From an uncultured Coriobacteriaceae bacterium (lineage in GTDB: Bacteria > Actinomycetota > Coriobacteriia > Coriobacteriales > Atopobiaceae), in the NCBI GenBank assembly GCA_900549525.1, contig UWSJ01000019.1, forward strand, positions 1 through 26,544: DNA of 26,544 bases, read 5' to 3'. The translations under genes were made by a program, and so were the position numbers. Positions 16,040-22,342 of the stretch are shown in pieces; position 1 is the first letter of the stretch, and each line of letters begins with the position of its first letter. The notes under the pieces were generated by a model that was given only the letters and a program-made list of their open reading frames with translations, ran no database searches and had not been told where the DNA came from.

Positions 16040-16651
16040 CTACTCCGCCGTCAGCTCCACGTGCCGGACGGCGCCGTTCTCGTACACGCCGTAGCTGTGG
16101 GTTCCGTCTTTGGGAATGGAGACGCTTCCGGGATTGAACGCCCAGACGCCCTCGTGCGTCGGCGCCGGCTCGCTCACCTTCTTGTGGGTGTGGCCGTACA
16201 GCAGGATGGAGCCGGCGGGCAGCTCGGGCAGGTGGTCGACGCTGTTGTGGAAGCCGGCACCGTAGACGTGGCCGTGCGTGAGGAAAAGCTCGCGGCCGGG
16301 TGCGGCGTGAGCGGTCTTGGCGTCGAGCACGGGGGCGCTGCCGTCCGGCGCGAGCGTGGCGTCCGGGTCGAAGACGACGGTGTAGTCGGCCATGCAGGGG
16401 AAGTTCAGCACCATCTGGTCGACCTCGGCCTCGCAGTTACCGCGCACGGCGATGACCTGCGGCGCCAGCGGGTTGAGCATCGCGATGACCTCCTTGGGCG
16501 CGTAGCCCTCGGGCAGGTTGTTGCGCGGCCCGTGGTAGAGCAGGTCGCCGAGCAGCAGCACGCGGTCGGGCTGCTCGCGGTCGAGTACGTCCATGAGACG
16601 GCGGCACCAGGTGGCCGAGCCGTGGATGTCACTTGCGATGAGGAGCTTCAT
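16040..16651 (-). CDS. yfcE: YfcE-like metallophosphoesterase (phosphodiesterase)
   Basis: A 203-residue calcineurin-like phosphoesterase with a binuclear metal site. Ligands are visible as D8 and H10 (ASDIHG), D36 (LLGDLLYHG), N72 (RGNCEAEVD), H126 and H128 (LTHGHVYG), and H154 and H156 (YGHTHKK). The order and spacing match YfcE/MJ0936-type phosphodiesterases. Physiological substrate unknown. The ATG at 16651 follows AAAGGAGA; upstream in-frame codons add non-conserved sequence. It is transcribed away from the WXG cluster and appears to be core-genome between two acquired stretches. Confidence 0.93.
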   Translation of the reverse strand: MKLLIASDIHGSATWCRRLMDVLDREQPDRVLLLGDLLYHGPRNNLPEGYAPKEVIAMLNPLAPQVIAVRGNCEAEVDQMVLNFPCMADYTVVFDPDATLAPDGSAPVLDAKTAHAAPGRELFLTHGHVYGAGFHNSVDHLPELPAGSILLYGHTHKKVSEPAPTHEGVWAFNPGSVSIPKDGTHSYGVYENGAVRHVELTAE

Positions 16652-16888
16652 GCGGGTCTCCTTTGTGTGGGGCGGCCGAGCGGGCTGTTCGCCGCGTGGT
16701 GAAATGGTACGCCCGGAGGGCGCTCGGGGAACGGTGTAACTGGGGCGCTTTTCTCCTGGACCTTGCAAGTCCGGAATCCTGCCTAACAAAACCCTTACGT
16801 CAAAGACTCACTGGTGAAATGGCCGCATCGATAGAGTGGTGGCTAAATGACGGCACGAACGGCCTCAACGGTAGCCGGGGTGGTTGAA

Positions 16889-17179
16889 ATGGAGACTAGG
16901 TCATCACAAGAGGACATGGCGTCTCTCGCTGACGGCCTTCGAGATTGCTCGGCCGCTATTGGCGGGGCGCGTTCTCGCCTCTTACGAGCCACGTCTGATT
17001 TGCTTGGCTCGTGGACGGGTGCGGGGCAGGATGATTTTTCTGCCGCTGCCGAATCTCTTAGTAAGGAAGTTGATCGTTGCGGCGCCGTTCTCAGTTGACA
17101 GGCACAGAAGGTCGATGCCGCTTGGGCTAGTCTGGCGTCTGCTGACGAGTCTTCGTCTTCCCAATTCGAGGGGGAATGA
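16889..17179 (+). pseudogene. WXG100-like protein gene with in-frame TGA
   Basis: ESAT-6/WXG100-like small helical protein, the type secreted by or chaperoning for type VII secretion systems. The first 69 codons from ATG 16889 include SWTGAGQDDF, with W42-T-G44 as the WXG turn. A TGA stop at 17096-17098 ends translation there. The same frame then continues for 26 sensible codons (QAQKVDAAWASLAS, then ADESSSSQFEGE) to a TGA at 17177-17179, just before the next start. With the stop ignored, the protein would be 96 residues, the normal WXG100 length. Read as a nonsense mutation; a truncated 69-residue product or recoding are alternatives. GGGGTGG precedes the start. Confidence 0.65.
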
Positions 17180-17180
17180 A

Positions 17181-17568
17181 ATGTCGGCGTGGTCTCCCTA
17201 CTCAGAAGAAATTGAAGAAGTAAAGGCAGATATAAATACCATTAAGTCCATGCAGAGTGATTATGAGCTCATGGAACGCGAAGCATGTGCTGCGCGTAAC
17301 TCTCTGATGGATTTAGACAGTGCCCTCAATTGGGCGTTCCGTCTTAGGGATGCGGGCTCAACTGATGAAATTGCCGATAACGTCTAATAACGTCTATCAA
17401 AGCGTGATGGGCGTAAGAGACAAGCTTAATGAGGCGTTGAGTGAGCTCAGGGAGAGGCTGAAGACATTAAGCGCTAAGGAAGCAAATTACTTTGAACGGA
17501 TTCGTCAGGCAAAGCTCGACGCTGAGCGGGTAGTCGCCGAGGAGCGAAAACTGGGGTTGAGACAATGA
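17181..17568 (+). pseudogene. Coiled-coil T7SS accessory-like gene, frameshifted by a 10-bp tandem duplication
   Basis: From ATG 17181 the frame encodes 68 residues (MSAWSPYSEEIEEVKADIN...) and stops at 17385-17387. That stop lies across ATAACGTCTA repeated exactly twice (17377-17386, 17387-17396). Removing one copy restores one 125-residue frame through DNVYQSVMGVRDKLNEAL to ERKLGLRQ, whose stop overlaps the next ATG (ATGA at 17565). The restored protein is nearly all helical with heptad character. It resembles the small coiled-coil proteins encoded between WXG100 and LXG genes in Firmicutes (DUF5082 or Lap2/DUF3958 type) in size and place; that family link is inference. Two separate small proteins cannot be excluded. 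Confidence 0.7.
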
Positions 17569-18278
17569 ACTCCATCAACCTTGACATAGATAAGCTTGAA
17601 AGCGCTCAGAAGGCGTGTGCCGATCTTGCTGTAATAATTCTCGAACAGGGGTCAACCGCCAGTTCGCTTCAGGGTCAAGCGGCTTCCACATGGTCGGGAG
17701 CGGGGCAAGAGGCGTTTTCAAACTCGATGTCCTCCAACGTATTTCCAGTTTTGACGGCCCTTTCTGTCGAAGTTGCCGAGGCCGCAGGCATTATTCAAGA
17801 GGCGCAGGAACAGGCTGGAAACATACTGGGCCATAGCCGTGATCTCATGAGAATACTGCGAGGAAATGGATCGGGTTATTCATTTGAATCCGGAACGCTA
17901 TATGTGAACGATGGAGATCTATCCCGAGCCGAGAGAGCGTATGGAGAGATCATCGACAGGCTTGCAAGTGTCGTTAATCACTTTTCGGCTTTGCAGCAGA
18001 AGATCGGCCAACTGAAGACATACAACAAGCGTTTCATTCGCGATGAAGTGACCTTGGAAGTAACGAGCGCTAGAAGAAGGCTCCTCGACTATGAGGATTC
18101 ATTCGAGAAGCTCAAGCAAGAGTTGAGCGAGTTTGAGTTCATTTGCAAGCGTATTAGAAACTCCGTTTCAACTCTTATAAGTACAGATCAAGGCTTCATA
18201 TATTCCGACGGCGCGCTCTATAACCCCCCAAGCCGTAACTTGGTGGTACAGCATGCCAGACGAATTGCTAACCGATGA
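17565..18278 (+). CDS. WXG/LXG-like N-terminal domain protein
   Basis: A 237-residue protein. Residues 1-100 form a WXG100-like hairpin with W43-S-G45 in STWSGAGQEAF, the same WxGAGQxxF pattern as the gene at 16889. The rest is mostly helical (ERAYGEIIDRLASVVNHF, then SARRRLLDYEDSFEKLKQEL), ending in a more variable segment. The length resembles the about 200-residue helical targeting region of LXG effectors, but no toxin domain follows in the same frame. The next gene begins inside its end (26-nt overlap). The ATG overlaps the previous stop (ATGA), so it is coupled. Lower GC than the core genes. Probable T7SS substrate. Confidence 0.72.
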   Translation: MNSINLDIDKLESAQKACADLAVIILEQGSTASSLQGQAASTWSGAGQEAFSNSMSSNVFPVLTALSVEVAEAAGIIQEAQEQAGNILGHSRDLMRILRGNGSGYSFESGTLYVNDGDLSRAERAYGEIIDRLASVVNHFSALQQKIGQLKTYNKRFIRDEVTLEVTSARRRLLDYEDSFEKLKQELSEFEFICKRIRNSVSTLISTDQGFIYSDGALYNPPSRNLVVQHARRIANR

Positions 18279-18861
18279 CGAGAGGGCGATGCGAGACAGC
18301 CTTAAGGCTGAAGGGGTAACAGAGGTAGAGCTGGATAGAAGCACTCTTTCAGACGAGGCCATCACGGCATTCGATGTCGCTGGCTATGCCGTTGACATTA
18401 TTGGTGATGTTGGTGATAAGGCAGACACTATTTTGCAGAATGCCTATGTTTCAATGGGAACTGACGATTTGTCCAAATCTGTTTTACGTGGACTAGATAA
18501 ATATGACAGAGTTATGAAGGCTATGGGGCCCATAACGACGGCGCTACTTACAGCTAGCCAAGTCTACGGTCAGTATGAAAAGAGCGAGGGGGCTCCAGAG
18601 GGGAGAAGACGTCTAAATACCATCGTTTCGGCACCAGTATATTTTACAATCAATATGATGATAGATTTCTTCCCTCTGGTTAGCTGGGGAACCTTGCTTA
18701 TTCCACAGCTGGGCGATTTTGTAGATAGTGGCATGGATTACCTCTTTGAAAGAGGGCCTGCGGGTTCTTTGGAAAAATCAAGAATCGAGGAATTGGGGGA
18801 CATTATCTTTGACGGGGTGTCGAGTTTCTCGCGACGCCTCCAGAACGGTGAGGGCGATTAG
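18253..18861 (+). CDS. Candidate effector/toxin module with hydrophobic segment, unknown family
   Basis: A 202-residue protein I do not recognise. An acidic N-terminal region (MPDELLTDDERAMRDSLKAE) leads into helices (about 35-110), then a hydrophobic stretch at 122-155 (VSAPVYFTINMMIDFFPLVS) and a charged C-terminus. It starts inside the WXG/LXG-like gene with a 26-nt overlap in another frame. Either it is a separate protein delivered with that partner, or the two are halves of an LXG-type effector split by a frameshift. The hydrophobic core followed by a membrane-protein gene suggests a membrane-active effector with an immunity partner; this is inference. Confidence 0.6.
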   Translation: MPDELLTDDERAMRDSLKAEGVTEVELDRSTLSDEAITAFDVAGYAVDIIGDVGDKADTILQNAYVSMGTDDLSKSVLRGLDKYDRVMKAMGPITTALLTASQVYGQYEKSEGAPEGRRRLNTIVSAPVYFTINMMIDFFPLVSWGTLLIPQLGDFVDSGMDYLFERGPAGSLEKSRIEELGDIIFDGVSSFSRRLQNGEGD

Positions 18862-18863
18862 TA

Positions 18864-19754
18864 ATGGATGACAATGGGCCCATTCATCAGGATTTCTCTT
18901 TCGGCTATACAGATTTTAAAAGATACCTCAGGCTCGCATATAGGCCACACGATATTTGGACATCTGCGTTCGTACTGCCACACGCGGTTCTTCTGTTCTT
19001 TGGATTTATGGTATCTGGCTTCTTGTTAACGCTTGGGGTCCTACGAGGTCTGCTCTCTTTTGGAGACAATCGGCCTTTGGGAATTCTTGTCTATGCGACC
19101 ATCATGCTCGGCATGGGACTTGGGACCAAGAACAGTGTTGCGCTGATTTGTATCGGGATATGCTCACTTTTGGGAATAAGGGAGCCCGACTGGAGAAAGC
19201 CTTGGTGCCGTAGGGGCGTCGCGGACTGCTTTTTTGCCATGGAATCCGGTCCTACAAAAACGCCGCTCGACGGATGGCCACCGAGTCGCTCTCTTTACGG
19301 TAGCCAAAGCGCCGCGCGCTGGAGCTCCCGCCGAAAAAGGGCTTATGACTGTCTGTTGGGTCTCGGGCTCTTTTTGGGATGGAGCCGTGCCCCATGGTTT
19401 TACGACAAAGAGGTGGGTGCCGGGCTTCCGGCTCCAAGCTATAAGGAGATTCAGCATCTGAAGGTGCTTAGCTTCTCCTGCAGCTTTTATGAGGATCACA
19501 TTGAAAAGGGTAGTGCCGGAGGAGCCGTAACAAATACCTGGGCTGATGTTTTTGATGTTGTGGAGTGGAAAAGGATACCCGAGTTTGCGATTCTCCGCCT
19601 GAGAAAGGGCGAGGGTGAGGTGGTTGTACGTAAGGACTTAATCACCCAAGAGGACTGGGGGTGGATTAAGGAAAAAGTGCGGGAGGGAAAATATCAGTAT
19701 CGAGCTGAATCCACCCTGCGACGAAAAAAATTTACGAGGGAGTTATTAGGTTGA
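18864..19754 (+). CDS. YcxB-like membrane protein, candidate immunity protein
   Basis: A 296-residue protein. The N-terminus (SFGYTDFKRYLRL) and two hydrophobic stretches (about 33-64 and 72-104) are followed late by a YcxB-like C-terminal domain: FYEDHIEKG at 208-216, TWADVFDVVEW, FAILRLRKGE, VVVRKDLI. YcxB proteins normally have this domain directly after the second helix. Here about 90 residues rich in Trp, Arg and Ser (108-195, with a third hydrophobic patch at 162-172) intervene, which may be an insertion. ATG at 18864 is 2 nt after the previous stop, so the genes are coupled. Membrane immunity to the preceding candidate effector is a hypothesis. Confidence 0.6.
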   Translation: MDDNGPIHQDFSFGYTDFKRYLRLAYRPHDIWTSAFVLPHAVLLFFGFMVSGFLLTLGVLRGLLSFGDNRPLGILVYATIMLGMGLGTKNSVALICIGICSLLGIREPDWRKPWCRRGVADCFFAMESGPTKTPLDGWPPSRSLYGSQSAARWSSRRKRAYDCLLGLGLFLGWSRAPWFYDKEVGAGLPAPSYKEIQHLKVLSFSCSFYEDHIEKGSAGGAVTNTWADVFDVVEWKRIPEFAILRLRKGEGEVVVRKDLITQEDWGWIKEKVREGKYQYRAESTLRRKKFTRELLG

Positions 19755-19844
19755 GCCATAGGGTTCCGTTGTGCTAACAGCGGAGGGGCTGATCACCCCG
19801 CTTCCTCGAACGCCTAAGACGCTACTCATGAAGGGGGAGTCTTA

Positions 19845-20138
19845 ATGAGCGTGTTTAAACTGGATTGGTTGCCACTGGGAACAGTGGTGACACTTAAGAA
19901 TGTAAAGCTACCTGTAATGGTTTTCTCTAGGGCAGTTCGATCGAATAGCGATAAGCACACATTCGAATACGCAGGTGTTCCTTGGCCAGCGGGATTCTCG
20001 AACCCCGCGAAAGCTGCAATGTTTAATGGTTCAGACGTGGAAGAAGTCCTATTTCTTGGCTATAGGGCGGAAGCCGAGATGCAAGCTTGCGAGCTCTTGT
20101 CCGAGATGAGGGACAAAGGGTACGGCTCCTCTTGCTAA
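19845..20138 (+). CDS. DUF4176 domain protein
   Basis: A 97-residue protein matching DUF4176 by pattern: WLPLGTVVTLKNVKLPVMVFSR near the start, FEYAGVPWPAGF in the middle, then FNGSDVEEVLFLGYRAEAE. DUF4176 proteins are small, of unknown function, and are frequently found in type VII secretion/LXG gene clusters of Gram-positives, which supports the reading of this island. ATG at 19845 follows GGGGGAG. A 90-nt gap separates it from the YcxB-like gene. It is the last gene of the cluster. Confidence 0.8.
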   Translation: MSVFKLDWLPLGTVVTLKNVKLPVMVFSRAVRSNSDKHTFEYAGVPWPAGFSNPAKAAMFNGSDVEEVLFLGYRAEAEMQACELLSEMRDKGYGSSC

Positions 20139-20196
20139 CTACAGGGTGCGGGGCTTCCCACATGCTTGCGGCTCATTTCTGATTCATCGCATTGTA

Positions 20197-21459
20197 TTAC
20201 ATCCCCAACAGCGTGCGGTATGTGGCGAGCCCGCGCAGCAGGATACGCTCGTCCATGCGGAAGGTGTCCGAGTGCAGGGGGATGCCCGTACCCGTGCCAA
20301 GCAGGAAGAACACGCCGGGCAGGTGCTGCTGGTAAAAGGCAAAGTCCTCGGCGATGAGCAGCGGCTTGGGAATGAGCGCCAGCCCGTCTCCGCGCATCTC
20401 GACCGCACCTGCGGTTTCGCCCTCGGTAACGGTTGTGCCGCCGATCTCCTTGGCACGCGTCTCCGCCCCGGCGTTGACGTCCTTGAGCGCCGTCCGGGCC
20501 GCCACGAAGAGCTTGCGGTCGTTGATGACGGGCGGATACCCTTCGGAGAAGTGCAGGTCGTAGCTGCAGCCGTAGCGCTCGCAGGCCTCCTGGGCGCAGA
20601 CGCGAACGCCCTCGCGCGCGCGGTCGAACATTTCGTCCGAGAAGACGCGCAGGCTGCCCTCGATGACGCTCTCGGCGCTGATGGCGTTGCGCACCGCGCC
20701 GCTCGTCATGTGGCCAAACTTGAGCAGGCACGGTTCCGACTCACCGAGCAGCTCCATGAGGTCCTCGACCTCGGTGAGGAAGTGCGCACCGGCGAGCAGC
20801 GCGTCATGGCCCTCAGCGCTCTTGGCGATGTGGCTCGAGAGCCCGCGAACAGTGAGCGTGGTCTCGCTGGCCCGTGCCAGCAGGGGGCCGGGCCGCGTGG
20901 CAACGACGCCTGCGGGCAGGTCGGGCCACACGTGGAAGCCAAAGACACGGTCGGCGTGGTAGCGCTCGAAGACGCCCGACTCGCAGACGTTCTTGGCCCC
21001 TCCGGTGGTCTCCTCGGCGGGCTGGAAGACGAAGAGCGCGTTGCGCGCGAGGGGGCACTCGGGCGACTGGCCCGCGGCGATGCGCCTGCGGGCGGCGCGG
21101 AGCTCCTCGTCTACCCAGCATGCAGCGGCGAGGGCCATGGCCATGTGGCCGTCGTGGCCGCAGGCGTGCATGTGGCCCGGCTTGTCGGAGCAGAATGCCA
21201 CGCCGCTCTGCTCGGTGATGGGCAGGGCGTCCATGTCGGCGCGAATGGCGGTTGCGGACGTGGTGCCGCTCGGCCTGCCCAGGGCGGCGTCTACGTTGAA
21301 GTATGCACATACGCAGGACTCGCACGGGCTTGTGACCTCGCACGACAGCGTCTCCAGCACGCTGCGCACGTACGCGATCGTCTCCGGCAGGTCAAACGAG
21401 AGCTCCGGGATGCGGTGCAGATCCCGGCGAAACTGCGTGATGCGCTCGAGATCATCCAT
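20197..21459 (-). CDS. M20-family amidohydrolase, candidate N-acetyl-diaminopimelate deacetylase
   Basis: A 420-residue M20D metallopeptidase/amidohydrolase. RRDLHRIPELSF opens the protein, followed by RADMDALPI, the metal motif HACGHDGH (C100, H102), PAEET (E149/E150) and H176 in GFHVWP; a later LHSDTF may supply the last histidine. The lid domain is inserted in the usual place. This family includes hippurate hydrolases, IAA-amino acid hydrolases and DapL (YkuR), which removes acetyl from N-acetyl-LL-DAP. Because dapH of the acetylase pathway is in the next operon, DapL activity is a reasonable guess but not proven. ATG 21459 matches the family start, with AAAGG about 10 nt upstream. Confidence 0.88.
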   Translation of the reverse strand: MDDLERITQFRRDLHRIPELSFDLPETIAYVRSVLETLSCEVTSPCESCVCAYFNVDAALGRPSGTTSATAIRADMDALPITEQSGVAFCSDKPGHMHACGHDGHMAMALAAACWVDEELRAARRRIAAGQSPECPLARNALFVFQPAEETTGGAKNVCESGVFERYHADRVFGFHVWPDLPAGVVATRPGPLLARASETTLTVRGLSSHIAKSAEGHDALLAGAHFLTEVEDLMELLGESEPCLLKFGHMTSGAVRNAISAESVIEGSLRVFSDEMFDRAREGVRVCAQEACERYGCSYDLHFSEGYPPVINDRKLFVAARTALKDVNAGAETRAKEIGGTTVTEGETAGAVEMRGDGLALIPKPLLIAEDFAFYQQHLPGVFFLLGTGTGIPLHSDTFRMDERILLRGLATYRTLLGM

Positions 21460-21620
21460 GGCTATGCCGCCTTTCTTCGCGGACGTTCCGGGCCCAAGTG
21501 CCGGAGCGTCAACCCCCGGAAAATTGTGCAGCTCGCTGCCGATGGTGGCAATGGGGAGTTGGCTCGCGTTGTGGGGTCGCGACATGTGGCGTCCGGAATC
21601 CCGTGCGCGTGCGTGTGCGC

Positions 21621-22000
21621 GTGACAGAACCCGGCTTCGTGCGAAGTTGTTTCTTCTCACGTGACAGAACTTGGCTTCATGCGGGGTTCGGAATGGGAAG
21701 CGAAACGCGGGCGATTCTTCGATAGGCTATTTACCTGCGAGAATGATGACCGGTTACGAAGTAACGCAGTGTGGAGCTGACAATACTCCGGCTTGTGCTC
21801 AGCACAAGGCGGGGTTTTGTCGGCCGGCGGTGGTCAGCTCAGCACAAGGCGGGGTTTTGTCGGCCGGTCCCGCAGGCAGCTCAGCACAAGGCAGGGTTTT
21901 GTCAGTCGGCGGTGGTCAGCTCCGCACGAGAGGGTGTTTTGTCGCCCGTTGTCAGGGCCTGCTCCGCACGGGCCGCGGCATTGTCGCCCGCACAGCCCGC
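21621..22000. repeat. Two-orientation repeat array between the M20 gene and lysA
   Basis: The 660 bp between the divergent M20 gene and the lysA leader contain no supported gene. Two direct copies of a motif starting GACAGAAC lie at 21623 and 21663 (40-bp period). Five copies in the opposite orientation, starting GCTCAGCACAAGGC or GCTCCGCACG, begin at 21797, 21837, 21879, 21919 and 21961 (periods 40, 42, 40, 42). The 21623 copy matches the reverse complement of the 21797 copy at 18 of 24 positions. Copies 1-3 are nearly identical; 4 and 5 are more diverged. Confidence 0.8.
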
Positions 22001-22110
22001 CCAACGGCACCCAACAGAGCTCGCCGTCCGCGCGGTCCGCACAGCCTGCCCACCCCTGCGCCCCGCGTGTCGGCGGCGTTTCGCCCCGACGTCCCCACCG
22101 GAATCTGTGC

Positions 22111-22116
22111 TAGGGT
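22111..22116 (+). promoter_or_regulatory. lysA: Putative extended -10 of the lysA operon
   Basis: TAGGGT preceded by TGTGC gives an extended -10-like element. Transcription would begin about 22123, close to the first bases of the riboswitch. The -35 region (near 22088-22093) is poor. Confidence 0.4.
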
Positions 22117-22118
22117 AG

Positions 22119-22270
22119 CCCCGCTGATAGAGGTGCGGGCGCGAGGAGGCGCGGGCGAGCCGGCAGGCGATGACCCCGCGTGGAGGCAATCCCGCCGAAC
22201 CCGAACGCCGGGCGCGGCGCAGTTGGGTGGGCCTGTGGAGGATACCCGCAGGACTGTCTGCAGTGCGGGG
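22119..22270 (+). ncRNA. Lysine riboswitch (L box) upstream of lysA
   Basis: The leader holds the conserved L-box elements in order: CTGATAGAGGTGCG (22124-22137), a GAGGAGGC-containing hairpin, CCGCCGAA near 22192, a GGGTGGGCCTGTGG region, and the closing GGACTGTC (22251-22258). P1 can form between CCCCGC at 22119-22124 and GCGGGG at 22265-22270, extended by GATAG with CTGTC. It sits about 70 nt ahead of the lysA start and should lower expression of lysA-dapA-dapB-dapH when lysine is abundant. The 3' strand of P1 can instead pair downstream (see the expression platform). Confidence 0.8.
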
Positions 22271-22320
22271 CGGCGGCCAAGGCGAAAGCCGCATGACGCG
22301 TGCCCCGCCCGTCCCTGCAG
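22258..22320 (+). promoter_or_regulatory. Candidate expression platform of the lysine riboswitch
   Basis: CTGCAG and GCGGGGC (22258-22263, 22265-22271) can pair with GCCCCGC and CTGCAG (22302-22308, 22315-22320). This competes with P1 for the same bases, the arrangement expected of a switch. A smaller GCGGC/GCCGC hairpin sits inside. Whether the alternative fold controls termination or translation cannot be decided; no T-run is present. Confidence 0.5.
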
Positions 22321-22342
22321 GAGCGCTATCGATTGGAGCCGC

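Noticed and set aside
16690..16790. tRNA-like sequence (GGTGAAATGGTACGC and a CTTGCAA loop)
   Set aside because: A D-arm-like and an anticodon-like piece are present, but acceptor and T stems do not pair; at most a decayed fragment.
17096..17098. Selenocysteine at the in-frame TGA
   Set aside because: WXG100 proteins are not known selenoproteins and no SECIS-like hairpin is apparent directly after the TGA; a nonsense mutation is simpler.
19252..19437. Minus-strand small open frame inside the YcxB-like gene
   Set aside because: It has no SD or conserved sequence and lies in the odd middle segment of an otherwise coupled plus-strand gene.
21797..22000. CRISPR array
   Set aside because: Whole 40-42 bp units are repeated with gradual divergence; there are no unique spacers of constant length and no cas genes nearby.
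21671..22342. Extended N-terminus of lysA through the repeat array and riboswitch
   Set aside because: The frame happens to be open, but the encoded sequence is low-complexity repeat translation and passes through the riboswitch; the ATG at 22343 with TGGAGCC fits.
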